Assembly: GCA_017311185.1 (NCBI GenBank)
Contig: JAESUZ010005462.1
Coordinates: forward strand, 2,294,001-2,358,000
Origin: Proteles cristata cristata
Taxonomy: Eukaryota; Chordata; Mammalia; Carnivora; Hyaenidae
DNA: 64,000 nt
Reading direction: 5' to 3'
In this document: piece by piece, positions 23,393 to 36,042 of the stretch
Layout of the letters: each line of letters begins with the position of its first letter
Numbering within the stretch: the first letter of the stretch is position 1
Notes under the pieces: model-generated
Databases searched by the model: none
Seen by the model: only the letters and a program-made list of their open reading frames with translations
Told to the model about the DNA's origin: nothing
Program-made: the position numbers and the translations under genes

Positions 23393-25065
23393 ACCAGTGG
23401 CCTCTGCCCCCTCTACACTGAGTCTTCCCCCTGGGGTTGGGTGTCATATTGTCTGTGTTAGCATGTAGTACCTCTAGCTACCTTCTCTTGTGCATTATAG
23501 TACTAAATCTGGTTTTTGCATTTCTGTATTATTTTTGTTTTACAGGTTGTTATCCATGTATTAATCGCCCACCCCAGCCCCATCTCCCATTCTACTCCTT
23601 CTGCCATCTTACCCTCCCTTTTGAAAAATGAACTAGTGCCAAGAACAGGTGGAAACAGTGGTGACAACATTCAAAGGCAGGGAAGAGCCAGGATAGAGAT
23701 CTGGTTCCAGCTTTCAGGCACTAATTTCCCATGTGTGTAGGACATGACGAATGTAAACACCATTCACTTGAATCCCTTGTACCTGAATTATAAAATCATT
23801 CCATACACATTGGCTCTTTATGGGGATTATGTATCATTTGGGGGACAAAGCATGTATCCTGTGAGGTTGTTAGGGGTATGTCCAAGTGTCATTTGCTAAT
23901 CTGCCCTGTTTGCTTTGGTAATGTGTTTTGCCTCCTAAACATGCCTCTGAGGGCGCCAAGGCAGCAGCAGACCAAAGATGTGCTGCAGTATTCCAGAGGC
24001 TGTGCCTGGGGCAGTTAGACATGGAGCAGTTGACCTGGGTCTTGAAGAAGTCCAGGGTGGCAGGAATAAAGAGGGTCAGCTGATACTGGACTGAAGTCTG
24101 GGCAAGTCATGGAGGCCTGACTGGAAGCTACAGCACAGGTGTTGGGAGTCAAGGAAACATCTTCTCTGGTGAATGGAGATGTCCTCAGTGGATAGTTGGC
24201 ACCAGCTCTGAGAACCCTTACCCCTGTTCCCTGCCACAATATGGGTCAGATGTATGTATTGTTTATCACATCGGAAGGACAGTGCTAGTGTGCCATTCTT
24301 GTGAGCATCCTAAATAAGAAACACGTTCATATTCCAGTTTAAAAAAAGAGAGAAAAACAAATGTATTAACATGTACAGCGCTCATACACATGGAAGTACT
24401 TAGCGATGAACTTGGGCTTATGTAGCATCTTAACAAAAGAATAATAAATTTGTAGAAGAGTGACAAGACAAAGCAAAAGGATTGAGTTTCGAGAGTGGCA
24501 AATTGTGGGGAGGTCAATATAAGGGAAACTAATGGAAGATAAGAACCAGTAAGTAAGGTTTGGTATGTAGATTCCTCTCATGCCATCTGTGGGCTGATAA
24601 GGGTCTAGAGTTATCCATGGTAACTGTATGTTACCATACATAAAGAGGGAAGGAGGGGCACCTTTACAAATTTAAGTTCTGCCGTTAGGCAAATAGTGGG
24701 GAGAGTAGAGAGCTTTTCTTGTATCTGCTGCTTCTTAGTTGCCTTCACCTCAAAATATGATTAGTTGACCCTTGAACAATTGCGGTGTTAGGGGCAGTGG
24801 AGCCCTCCACCCCCGCCTCAGTCTAAAATCCATGTTTATAACATTTAACTCCTCCAGAACTTAGCTACTAATAGCCTACTGTTGACAGGAAGCCTTACCA
24901 ATAACATAAACAGTGGATTTGCATACATTTTATATGTTGTATATATTACATACTGTATTCTTGCAATAAAGTTAGCTAGAGGAAAGAAAATGTTATTGAG
25001 AAAATTATAAGGAAGAGAAAATTCATTTATAGTATAGTAGTTTTTATCTTTTAGCCATTTCAAAT

Positions 25066-25590
25066 ATTTTAAAGTTTTTATTTAAATTTCAGTTAACATA
25101 CAGTGGAATACGGGGCGCCTAGTTGGCTCAGTTGGTTAAGCATACGACTTCGGCTCAGGTCATGATATCACGGCTCTTGGGTTCCAGCCCCATGTCGGGC
25201 TTTGTGCTGACAGCTAACTCAGAGCCTGGAGCATGTTTCAGAATCTGTGTCTCCCTCTCTTTCTGCCCCTCCCCTGCTCATACTGTCTCTCTCTGTCTCA
25301 GAAATAAATAAAACATTAAAATAAGTAAATTAATTAACATCTTTCTTAAAAAAAACACAGTGGAATGTTTCAAGTGTACAATATTGTGATTCAACACTTC
25401 CATACAACACCCTGTGCTTATCACAAGTGCCCTTATTAATCCCAATCACCTTATTTAACATATCTTTCACCCTCCTCCACTCTGGTAACCATCAGTTTGT
25501 TCTCTAGAGTTAAGGGTCTGTTTCTTGGTTTGCTTCTCTCCCCCCCGCCTTGTTTATTTGTTTTGCTTCTTAAATTCCACATGCCAGTAC
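25066..25590 (-). mobile_element. Carnivore L1 3'UTR, antisense, split by a SINE
   Basis: Typical antisense text (gttaacatacag, gattcaacacttccatacaa, ggtaaccatcagtttgttct, ggtctgtttcttggtttg). Interrupted at 25,111-25,356 by a CAN-SINE. Confidence 0.88.
25111..25356 (+). mobile_element. CAN-SINE inside an antisense L1 tail
   Basis: Sense copy flanked by acagtggaat (25,100 and 25,357), which is L1 3'UTR sequence. It therefore inserted into an L1 that itself sits in a MER2-like element. Confidence 0.95.
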
Positions 25591-25919
25591 TGTTTTTTTT
25601 TTTTTAATAAAAATTCGTGTGTAAATGGACTCGCCCAGTTCAAACCTTGTTGTTCAAGGGTCAACTGTAAACCTTATGCTAAAGTGGTATATTTTAGTGT
25701 GGCAAATTCTGCTACCCTTCAGGTTCTAGGGCTGCCCTCAAAACAGACTGTGAGAAAAGTATTACTAAATATGAAAATACAATATGGTACATTAATTTTA
25801 AACAATCACAGAAAGATAGGGACATATGGTCACCCCTAACACAGGCAAATTATTCTTAATGACAATAAACGACAACTGTGAAGTTTCTTGAATCTCTTTC
25901 CTTTTGGTAACTGTAAGGC

Positions 25920-26120
25920 TTAAATTTTTTTTTAAGAAATAATACATGTTATTATAGAAAAATCTACTCAGAGATCAGCATTATTAATAGTTTATCAGCT
26001 TCTACCAGCCTTTGAAATACATTTCAAGATTACACTTATATTTACATATAAACGTAATTCTATATCTGTCTTTATTGTTACCTAATAATATGTATGTAAG
26101 AGTAAATCAAAAGTATTTAT
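25920..26120 (-). mobile_element. Old L1 3'UTR fragment, antisense
   Basis: acatgttattatagaaaaat and the later ccttt/ataaacgtaattctatat region resemble the fragments at 4,360 and 34,740. Confidence 0.4.
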
Positions 26121-26204
26121 TGCAATAGGAAAATCTGTAGTATGGATTAAAAATTAGAAGATACAAAACTCTACAGTATAATTTAATTTTCTTTACATAT
26201 ATTT

Positions 26205-26250
26205 ATATTTCTCATATATATAATATATTGACATATATATGTATATAAGA
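26205..26250 (+). repeat. AT-rich (TA)n repeat
   Basis: tatatataatatattgacat and tatatatgtatataaga. A similar larger block is at 57,805-57,905 (acatatatatacgtacatat). Confidence 0.85.
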
Positions 26251-26374
26251 AGTAAGAAAGAGGGAAAAATGTAAAGAAAAGGCAAAATTCTCTATATGTG
26301 TATGTATATTTTACTTCCATGGTCCTACCCATGAATAAAATCATGCTATTTGGATGTACTGTGAGGTGACAATG

Positions 26375-26585
26375 GCACTCGACTTGGTCTTCAGGAATGT
26401 GGATTTGAGCTGGCCACAGTGTGATATTGGGCAAGATGCTCAACTTCTCAGACTGAGTTTCCAAATCTAAAAGAGGATCAACAATGCCTACCTCCGTGAG
26501 GCTAACATGACCTGCTCTGAGAATTAGATGACCTTATAAATGTAAAGTGAGTAGTGTAGTGCCAGACACACAATGCCTCTATTGT
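26375..26585 (+). repeat. MIR SINE
   Basis: gtgatattgggcaagatgct, gactgagtttccaaatctaa and agtagtgtagtgccagacac follow MIR. Confidence 0.75.
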
Positions 26586-26633
26586 TTTTTTACCTGAACC
26601 CTAGCTCATTCTGTCTGAAGTTCAAAGTTTTCT

Positions 26634-26647
26634 CCACTAGATGGTGA
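26634..26647 (+). promoter_or_regulatory. CTCF-like core motif
   Basis: CCACTAGATGGTGA fits the core CCASYAGRKGGCRS with one mismatch (T for C after GG). Motif match only. Confidence 0.3.
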
Positions 26648-26810
26648 TGGTAGAAAAATAAAATAAAATATACCATACCAACTTTTCTAACTGAATTTAA
26701 ACTTTCTTTTAAAATCAGCATAGATACAAGTAGATTTGAACTGTATTATAAGGTTGCAGGAAATGAGAGCATTGTAAAGCAACAAAATCAAGGCTTAGAT
26801 TTTTCTCTTT

Positions 26811-27031
26811 TTTTTTAAATTTTTTTTTTAATGTTTTATTTATTTCAAGGAGACAGAGACAGCGTGAGCAGGGGAGGGTCAGAGAGAGAGGGAGTCACAG
26901 ACTGAAACAGGCTCCAGGCTCCGAGCTGGCAGTCAGCACAGAGCCCAACGCGGGGCTCGAACCCACGAACCGCGAGATCATGACCCAAGCGAAAGTCGGA
27001 CACTTAACCGACTAAGCCACCCAGGCGCCCC
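26811..27031 (-). mobile_element. CAN-SINE, 'gccagct' subfamily
   Basis: Antisense, little diverged from the other members of this subfamily. Exact duplication agatttttctcttt at 26,797 and 27,032. Confidence 0.95.
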
Positions 27032-27619
27032 AGATTTTTCTCTTTGAATAACCCACTGCTTAATTGTTTTCAACTGGTGCTGACAGTTTACTTTAAGCAG
27101 TGTAACCATCTTTCCCTGTCCCCCTTCCCCAGAGACAGTATGGGACTCAAATAAGCCCTCTATTCAGTAGCCACAAGTATTATTGAACCTCCAGATACCA
27201 TCTTGCTTTCTCATATTCATACCCAAGGTACACCGGGCATTCTGAGTCTATTTAGTCCCACCATGAAACATCCCTGAGACCTTTAGTCATTATCCTAGTA
27301 GTGAGCCCTACGGTTATCTGTTCTCCTTCCTGCTTTGTGTTTCCTCTCCCTTAACCTAACCTCATGTTCCTTTATTTTCCTGACATTCCCCATATCCTCT
27401 GGACCGTATGCCACATCTTCGTATCAAGTTTATTCTCATAAATTGTATACATTTTCTTGATATTATGATAAGGACTTTGGAATGTTCTATTTTCTGACTG
27501 GTCTTATTGGTATAAAAGAAATACATTGATTTTTATTAACTTATTTCATATTTCGCCTTTTTTGAACCCCTTTTATTAGTTTTAAGTGATTTTTCTATTG
27601 ATATAATATAAAAAGAATC

Positions 27620-28620
27620 TATCTGAACTTTGTCCCTAGTTCCTGACACAGAGCAGGAAAAATGCTTGGCATGTCTTGAATGACAGGGGAGTCTTTATTT
27701 TGCCAATGAAGTTGCCTCAGATGGGTTCCTACATAGCTTCAGGAATGTGGCTGGTCACCAGAAAGACCAAACACATAATAAGACCTTTAGACCGACCTGT
27801 GGGGGAGGACATTGGAGATTGAGTTCAATCATGTGGCTAGGGATTCAGTCAATCATGCTTACATAATGAAACTCCAGTAAAAGCTTTGGATACCAAGGCC
27901 CAGTTGAGCTTCTTGGCTGGTGAACATACTGATTGATGGGCAGGGAGAGTGATGAGCCCTGTCCCCATAGGAGAGGGCACGGAAGCTCAGCATCTGGTGC
28001 CCTCCAGACCTTGCATTATATGTATCCCTTACTAACAAACTGTAATCATATGTGGAGTGCTTTCACTGAGTTCTGTGATTTGTTCTAGTGACTTACCAGA
28101 ACTGAGGGAGTCATGGGAACCCCTAGGTTTGTACTCAGTTGGTCAGGAGTGCAGCTCCTCAGACTTGAGGGTGGTGTCTGAAGTGAGGGCAGTCTTGTGG
28201 AGGACTTGCCCTTAGCCTGTGGTGTCTGATGCTAACTTGGTTAGTTGGTCTCAGAATTGAATTGAATTACAGGACACCTGGGGTGCCTGGGTGGCTCAGT
28301 CGGTTAAGTGTCTCAGGTCATAATCTTTCATTCTGCCGGTTTGAGGCCTGCGTCAGGCTCTGTACTGACAGCTCAGAGCCTGGAGCCTGCTTCTGATTCT
28401 CTCTCTCCTTCTCTCTCTTTTCCTCCCTGACTTGTGCTCTGTCTTTGTCAAAAGCAAATAAACATTTAAAATAAAAATTTAAAAAAAGAGCACTGGGTGT
28501 TATATGGAAACCACCTTGACAATAAGGTATTTAAAAAATTAAAAAATAAATTAAAACAAAGAATTACAGGATACCCAGTTGGTGTCAGAGAATTGGTGTC
28601 AGAATAATACTCTTGTCTCT
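27620..28620 (+). mobile_element. LTR-like old retroviral sequence, interrupted
   Basis: The region has an LTR-like 3' part (gggaacccctaggtttgtac, cttgtggaggacttgccctt, gtggtgtctgatgctaactt, ttggtgtcagaattg-type repeats). The SINE-L1 chimera at 28,279-28,560 splits it. No coding part is recognisable and the family is uncertain. Confidence 0.5.
28279..28560 (+). mobile_element. Chimeric insertion: CAN-SINE joined to an L1 3' tail
   Basis: A sense SINE (about 28,279-28,485) is followed directly by the L1 3' terminus (gagcactgggtgttatatgg..., ending ttgacaataag) and an A-rich tail. One target duplication, gaattacaggaYacc at 28,264 and 28,561, encloses both parts. This suggests a single insertion event. 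Confidence 0.8.
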
Positions 28621-29311
28621 TTTCAACACATGTATCTATTATTTTGTTTTCTTTTTGAATTGCATTAGCCAGTACTAGGTACTATTAAATTATTGGAGAA
28701 AGTAGGTCTCTTAATATTCTAAAATGAAATTTGAAGTAACATAGGCAAAATTCTAATTTAATACCTGATTTAAAAAAAAAAAGACTTCCAGTAATAGAGA
28801 AATATACCTCCCTTAGAAGTTTTTTTTTTTGCCATAAACTAGCAGCCATTTTTAAGTTCAATGGTAAAAATACTAAAGATATTCATCATATTTTCACACA
28901 TACACATCTTACTTCCTCACCCTAGGGTTCCCTTCTAGCCTTTTGCTATATCTGTGTTACTATTTACTCTTCAGTTTAGATAAGTCCTATTAACCTGCCC
29001 TGACCCTCCAGATTGCTTTGATGCCCTCTGATACATTCTCTATCCATTATATATGCTATGCCTCATAGCATTATAATTGCCCATTTACATGTCTCTTTGC
29101 ACCCTGTTTCTGCTTCCATTATAGGATAGAGTTTTTCACCTTGCATGCTCAGGGCCAGACCTGTAGTGGACATATAATAGACACTAGGAATGTACTGAAT
29201 GGAATCCATTAATAAAACCAATCAGGCAGGCTTAAAATACAGACATAATTCTTTTCTCCTAAGGTTCACATTTGGAGCGTTCTATTTCTTCTGTAAAAAT
29301 CACCTGACTAG

Positions 29312-29497
29312 GGGCACCTGGATGGCTTTGTTGGTTAAGCGTTCAACTCTTAATTTTGGCTTAAGTGATGATCTCATGGTTCATGGGATCGAGCCCTGCA
29401 TCGAGTTCTGTGCTTATAGTGCAGAGCCTGCTTAGGATTCTCTCTCTCTGCCACTCCTCTGCTTGTGCTCTTTCTCTTAAGATAAATAAACATTTTA
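29312..29497 (+). mobile_element. CAN-SINE, diverged
   Basis: Sense copy with an older body (cttaattttggctt, short 3' half). Exact 17-bp duplication aaaaatcacctgactag at 29,295 and 29,498. Confidence 0.94.
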
Positions 29498-29514
29498 AAA
29501 AATCACCTGACTAG

Positions 29515-30299
29515 GTTTTTAAATATGGAAAGTTTTGGTGAAGACTTTCAGATGATATGGAAGTATTTAGACAACTTTCCATAAAGAAAAAAGATGCTTC
29601 TTTTTCTCAGGTTGAACATAAGATGGTCCACCTAGAACAGTGAAGAATTGCCACTGGGGAGTAAGTAAGACTAAACTTGCTTTTGGGAGACATGGATTTT
29701 TAATGGAAAACAGAAGAGAACGTGGAGGATATACCATGACATCTGTTTATTTCTTGCCAAGCAAAATGCATTTGAAAGCTTATGGTGAGAAGGCTGAAGA
29801 CCAGAAGATGGACAAACTGTGAGAAACTGAATGTTCTAGGCATAAATGGTGCTGCTTTGGGAGCTAGAAGACCCGGCAGCACTGATTTGGAGAGGAGGCC
29901 TTATTCCCCAGCTCTGTTCTGGCTCCTGTGGATCAGCAGCTCAAGGAGCACCTAAAGGAGAACTGTGGAAAGCACCCACAGCACAGATTTTGATGTGTGC
30001 ACCATGGACATCATGAACAGTGCCAGCAGTCAGGCTTCTTTAAGGAGGCTCCTGAGCATTGGTCTTCACTATGCAGGGACAGTAGAGTTCCACAGGCACA
30101 ACATGATGACTGCAGCTGACAGAACAGATTGTAGCACATTTAAGCAACTCTTTGAGGAATATTCAGACATAAGTAGAGGATACATTGGGAGCTGCTTTGT
30201 GAGTGACTGGTTGCTACGGTGAGGCATTGCAATGGAGAATCTCAGAGACCTTTTTAAAAAGGCATTAAAAATTAATGTGAAGGTCACAAATGATCCTGT
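29515..30299 (+). other. Unclassified segment with decayed open frames
   Basis: Two adjacent plus-strand frames (29,640-29,822 and 29,965-30,222) are richer in protein-like text than the surroundings, for example MTAADRTDCSTFKQLFEE. I do not recognise a parent gene. It could be an old processed pseudogene broken by stops. Confidence 0.3.
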
Positions 30300-31745
30300 C
30301 AAAACGTGATTAAACAAAAGAGAAAAAATGAACCTTGGCTTCTACCTTACACCACAGGCAAAAATTAATTCAAGATGGATCACAGGCTTTGATGTAAAAG
30401 CTAAAAGAATGAAACTTCAACAACAACAAAAAAGAAGAATATCATCATGACTTTGGGGCAAAGATTTTTTCAGAGAACACAAACAGCACTAGTTATTAAG
30501 AATATATGTATATATAAATTGGACTTCATCAAAATTTAAGAACATCTTCTCTTCAAAAGATACCTTTAGGAAAATAAACACTTAAGCCATAGATGGAGAG
30601 AAAATATTTCAATACATAAATATTTGCACTGGACTTATATCCAGAATATATAAAGAATTTTTACAATTCAATAATAAGACAAAAAACACCAGTTTTTAAA
30701 TGGGGAAAAGGTATAAAAGAATACTTCACAAAAAAGACATATATGAATAGCCAAAAACACATGCCACATGCACAGGGACATGCAAACTAAAGCGGCAGTG
30801 AAATGTCACTGCATTCCTGCTAGAAGGACTGAAAAGAAAAAAAGACTGACTGACAATGCAAAGCATTGGTAGACAAGAACAAGTGGTACTCTCATGCATT
30901 ACTCACGAGAGTATGAAATGGTATGACCATTTTGGAAAATCATTTGGCAATTTTCTTAAAAAGTGAAACATACCCTTTCCCCATGACCCAGTAGTTCCAT
31001 TCTTAAGGGATTTATCCAAAAGAAATGAAAACATGTCTACAACATGTCCACAAAATGACCTGTATGCAAATGTTTATGGAAGATTTATTAATAATAGCCA
31101 CAAACTGGAAATACCCCATCAAGAGATGAATGGAAAAACAAAATTTGGTTTAGTCATACAATGCAATTCTACTCAGTAAAAAATAAACTGCCAATACATA
31201 CAACAAAATAAATAAATCTCAGAAATATTATGCTTCATAAAAGAAATCAGACACAAAATAATATATATTGTATGATTCCAATTATGTGACATTCTAGACC
31301 AGGAAACTAATCTATAGTGATAGAAATCGTATCAGTGACTACCTGGGACAGAGGGCTGGGGATTACTGATAGTGACATAGTATTAGGGATTTGGGGGGAT
31401 ATTGATAGCAGTATGGTGTAATTTATTGAGGAGATGGTTACACAGGTGTATATATTTATAAAAGCATCAAGCCATACTGGTTTTGGTTCTTGGAGTTTTG
31501 TTTTGTTTTGTTTTGCGACAGAATAAGAATGTGAGCAGGGGAGAGTGAGAAAAGAATCTTAAGAAGATTCCACGCTCAGTATGGAGCAGAGCTCAATCCC
31601 ATGACCCTGGGAGCATGACCTGACCAAAAATCAAGAGTTGGACACTCAACCAACTGAGCCACCCAGGTGCCCCATCAAACTGTACCCTTAAAATGAGTGC
31701 AGTCTATTTCTGTAAATTTTCTCTCAACAATGTTGATTTTTAAAA
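30300..31745 (+). mobile_element. Old L1 (L1M-type) 3' end
   Basis: End of the L1 second reading frame region (accttacaccacaggcaaaa, ttcaagatggatcacaggct), then 3'UTR blocks (ccagtagttccattcttaag, atagccacaaactggaaata, tgtatgattccaattatgtg). Heavily decayed by stops. Split by the SINE at 31,478-31,672. Confidence 0.85.
31478..31672 (-). mobile_element. CAN-SINE inside an old L1 3' end
   Basis: Antisense copy with a (gtttt)n tail at left. Duplication catcaaRcYRtac-like at 31,465 and 31,673, made of L1 3' sequence; the L1 continues on the right. Confidence 0.9.
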
Positions 31746-32270
31746 ATATGATGAAATCCTATTTCATGCCCATGAGAATGACTAAAATTCAAATGGCTGA
31801 CAATATAAAATGTAAGTGAGGATATAAAGCAACTGGAACTCTCACATGTTGTTAGTACATTGCTGGTGGAAACGTAAATGGTACAAACACTTTGAAAAAC
31901 CTCTTGGTTTCTTATAAAATTAAACATACACTTACCCTATGACCTAGCACTTGTGCTCCTAGGTATTCACCTAAAAGAGATGAAAACCTGTTTATACAAA
32001 AGCTTTTAGAACATTTATAGAATCTTTATTCTTAACAGCAAAAACTCCAAACCAAACTAAAACAAAACAAAACAAAACAAAAAAACACCTGGAAACAATG
32101 TGAATCAGAAGGTGTAGGGATAAACAAACTGGTCAATTCCCACAGTGAAATACTACTTTGTAATAGAACAGGATGAACTACTGATATATGCAACAACATA
32201 CAAGATTTTCACAAACATCATGTTGAGTGAAAGAAGCCAGACACAAAAGAGCATAGGATATGGTTTTATG
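31745..32270 (+). mobile_element. Second old L1 3' fragment
   Basis: The same L1 3' blocks occur again (gttagtacattgctggtgga, ccctatgacctagcacttgt, aaagaagccagacacaaaag). It is a separate copy or a duplicated segment next to the first. Confidence 0.8.
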
Positions 32271-32639
32271 GGGTGAGGATGACAGTACTCAAGCTTGGGG
32301 TCTGCCCAAGCTGAGGGGTCTACTAGACCTTCCTCCATTAAGCTGAAACTCCCCAAAGTGCAATACCCTGATGGTGAGAGTAAAGCAGAAGTAAATCCAA
32401 CCCCCATAACTACTCCTGTGAGACCATGGGGAGGGTTGCCTCAGCACTGAGCAAAAACAGAGAGACAATAATGTTAAAAGTGCCTAGCTTTGAGCAATGT
32501 GCCAGCAGGCTCAGTTTTGTGAGAATTTGCAGCCTGGCCATGCATTCCTGGGTTGAGCCTCAAGCCAAAAATTTGTTAACTCCTGAATTTCTGAGAAGTG
32601 CTCCCAAGGCTTAGCAAAGGGACAAACAGACCTTCTCTA

Positions 32640-33335
32640 GAGAGAGAGAAAAAAAAAAAACATTTTGGATAACCTATGAGTCAAAGAAGAAATTAGAATG
32701 GAAATAAGAATATATTTTGAGCTCAAGGATACAAAAATATTACATTTCAAAGCCTGATAAATGTGTCTAAAACAATATTCAGAAACAAATTTGTAGGCTT
32801 AAATGAATATATTAAAACAGAAATAAGGCTAAAAACCCTATAAGGACTTTTCTTAAAAGAAAAACTGTGGTTTAATCTTACTCAAGAACCATAGGTGGAA
32901 AAATCTTAAAAATAAAATATTAAGAAATCTCATTCAGGAATATATGAAAAGGATAATAAGGAATAACCAAGCTAAGATATTCCAAAAACTCAAGGTTGAT
33001 TTTACAGTAGAAGATCAATAATGTGAATAACCACATTAATGGATTAAAGGAGAAAATCATGCAATCATCTCAAAAGACACACAAAAATAAAAGCACTTAA
33101 TAAAATTCAACATCCATTTATTTAAATGGAAAAGCGCTTAGAAAACTAGGAGTAAAAGGGAACTTCCTTAATACAATCATGAGAATCCACAAAATTCTAC
33201 GGTGAAGATTAGTCTTAACTGTGAAATGGTAAAATCTTTCCTTTTGAAATCAGAAACAGAAACAGGATGTGTGCTATCATCATTTCTACTCCGTGTTACA
33301 TCTGTGTTCATGGTTACCCACATCATCAATGTCAC
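32640..33335 (+). mobile_element. Old L1 ORF2 fragment
   Basis: Reverse-transcriptase region relic: blocks like hLIKFNIHLF, then LNCEMVKSFLLKSETETGC corresponding to the conserved LNG-KL-AF-L-SGTRQGC region, with many stops. Confidence 0.7.
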
Positions 33336-33469
33336 ATGGTCATTGAATGATATTAACCATCTCCCTTTTTCCAAAAAATCCTTACACATTTTATTTCTTC
33401 CTCTGACTTCATAAGACTTCTAGGGAGAAGGCATCTGTAATACGTAACTGTCAAGCACGGTTTTTATAT

Positions 33470-34275
33470 TATTAAAAATGATTTTAAAAATAATTTAATT
33501 AATTAATAGTAATAAGAAGATACATTAAAAAGCTACATGGCAATAAAAAATGATAGCAAATTTAATAAAGAATAAGCAAAGAAATATGTACTTAATAAAA
33601 GACAAAGACAAAATTATATACATATATGAAAATGTTCTCAGCTTTTCAGTAGACAGAAGTGCAATATAAACAAAAAATGGCATATTATTTACATCCACTA
33701 AACCAATAAATATTATTGTTAAAGATGTGGAGCAACAGGAACATTCTTACAGTGCTGGCAGGAGTCTATATTGGTGTATACATTGAAGATATACATTATG
33801 CATACATAGTAATATTCATATAAGTCCCACACTGAAAATAGCCAAAATGTTTATCAATAGTAGTGTACATGCATATGTTTTATACTATTTATACACTGAT
33901 ATATTGCACAACAATGAAAAATGACAAAGACAGCTATCCTCAGTAATATGATGAATCACAGACAGCTTTAACTGAAGAAAAAATACACAAAAATGCAAAA
34001 AGTATGAATACATTTACATACAAATCCCAAACTGGCAAAACAAAACAATGTATTTCTTGTGCACACATAAGTGGCAAAACTACAAAGAAAATCAAATAAA
34101 TAATAATAAATTCAAATTAGTGGTTAATTCAAGAAAGAGGACAGGGGAGTGCAATTTTGGGGTACTGGTAATAATCTAGCCTTGGGGTCATTTATAATTA
34201 TTTCTTATCTGTATGTAAAGTTGTATGTAGTTTCTAAATATGTATATTCCAATGAAATAAAAATATATTTCAAGT
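33470..34275 (+). mobile_element. Old L1 3' remnant
   Basis: A-rich decayed text with L1 landmarks: agatgtggagcaacaggaac, tggcaggagtctatattggt, aggggagtgcaattttgggg. Confidence 0.6.
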
Positions 34276-34489
34276 TAGCATAACTTCACTTTGTTGTCAT
34301 AGGCTGGAAAGGCACTAACATACCATAACAGTCAGCGATCTTATAATGTGGTTAAGAAAATTTAGATACTTGTGAGTATTTTTCCTCCTTAGGATTTAAG
34401 TTTCAAGTGTTTCAACTGATATCTTTTATTTTTAAATGAGATTTGGTAATATTATTAATAACAATACTACCAACGATAACAATAAAGGC

Positions 34490-34715
34490 TTTTATGAAGT
34501 CTCCAATGCATAAGCCTTTTTTTATCTCATTTCTTATATCTAAGTGACCCTGTAAGGTAAATGTTATCTTCATTTAACAGATGAAAAAAACTGGGCTCAG
34601 AAAAACAGAGCAATTTTTCTGAGTTCACACAGCAAGTAAATCTCAAGTGCAAGAGTAAGCTGTTTTCAAAGCACATGCTTTACTCACTAGACTGTCTCTT
34701 TACTATGGCATTTAT
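34490..34715 (-). repeat. MIR SINE, antisense
   Basis: ttcatttaacagatgaaaaa, gagttcacacagcaagtaaa and ctttactcactagactgtct are the antisense MIR pattern. Confidence 0.85.
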
Positions 34716-34739
34716 TATTTCAATTGCAATTTTTCATAT

Positions 34740-35345
34740 TAAAAAGAAAATACATGTTTTTAGAAAAACTGGCAATTCTTGAAAAGCACAGCCCTCATTC
34801 TCATCCCTACTCTAGAGATAACCATTGTTAATATTTGGAGTAGCAACCTTACCCATTTTTCCAAATTGTGTATCTATCTGTATTACCAATCATCTATATG
34901 TTTATAGAGTATCTTTTTTTAGTCAAAATTGGAAGCTTACTGCATATTCTATTCTATAATCTGCCCCTCTTCCTTCACATTCATTTTTTCTCATATTGTT
35001 AAGCATTCATATTGTTAAACATGTGACTTAATGGAAGCATAATATTCTTTCTCATGGAAGTACCATATCTATTTAACCAGCTTTTACTTTTCTTTCAGTG
35101 TTTAAATATAATAAATAATGTCATCATGAATGATTTCAAAGATTTTTTTTGTTTACTATTCTATTTCTTTGGGGCAAAATTCTTAGGAATGCAGTTGCGC
35201 GTCAGAGGGTATGGCCAAATTACCTTCCATAAAGATTAGAGAAATTTCCATTCCAATCAGAAGTATATGAGACTGTCCATCCTTCTATGCCCACCCAGAG
35301 AATGTTTCTGTATAATGCCATTTTACCATTTTGCCAGCTGCTATG
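34740..35345 (-). mobile_element. Old L1 3'UTR, antisense
   Basis: Landmarks: ctctagagataaccattgtt, ttcttaggaatgcagttgcg, cagagggtatggccaaatta, ttccattccaatcagaagta. Confidence 0.7.
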
Positions 35346-36042
35346 GTCCTTTTGCACACACACACAAAATCAATGCTTTTGAGCATATAGCATAAAACCC
35401 AAGAACCTGTTATGAACCATTACATAATAACTACATTTATTTTCTACCTAAAAATACAAGTTTTACCTTTAACAGGAAATAACACATCCCTAAAAGTATG
35501 TGACTTTTTCAGCCATCTCCCCATCAGCTACTAGTACCCTCTGTACTGCAGTATTTTTCCCTATGGAAAATTCCTTGCCTGAACCTTACCCTCTTGGGAA
35601 AAGCAGGCCAACATTTGGTCAGAAGAGCATGGCTTGGGCTTTGCACTTCTGTAATTTCATGCCCTGTTACTATCATAAGCTTCTCCTAGCTCCTGAAATT
35701 CACTTCTAATTTAGAAGGTAGAAAAGCATTCCCAAGAATGTAAACATAAATATACTTCCTCCAATTCCCACAACGAAGAAAATGATGATACATGCTGTAG
35801 AATGGAGTTTTTAAAAATTGGGCATGACCAATTAGACTTGCCCTCGTTGTTTAGAATAGATAGTCACACAGTAGCATGAATTTTACCTTGTAACAAGCAT
35901 TTTATTGTGTTTTTTCATTGTCATTTTCATTTTTTCATTTTCAAGGGTCAAATAATGGGAGAGAGATACATATAAGGAATGGGGGAAGGGGAAGAAAGAA
36001 TCCTATGACATTGAATTGGAATTAGAAATATACAGGTATAAC

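Larger units (their letters stand above)
24766..25669. mobile_element. MER2/Tigger2-like DNA element, split by an L1
   Basis: The left end agttgacccttgaacaattg at 24,766 and the right end gttcaagggtcaactgt at about 25,652 are inverted repeats. Internal blocks (gcctactgttgacaggaagc, tactgtattcttgcaataaa) match MER2. The L1 insertion at about 25,066-25,590 separates the two parts. Confidence 0.85.
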
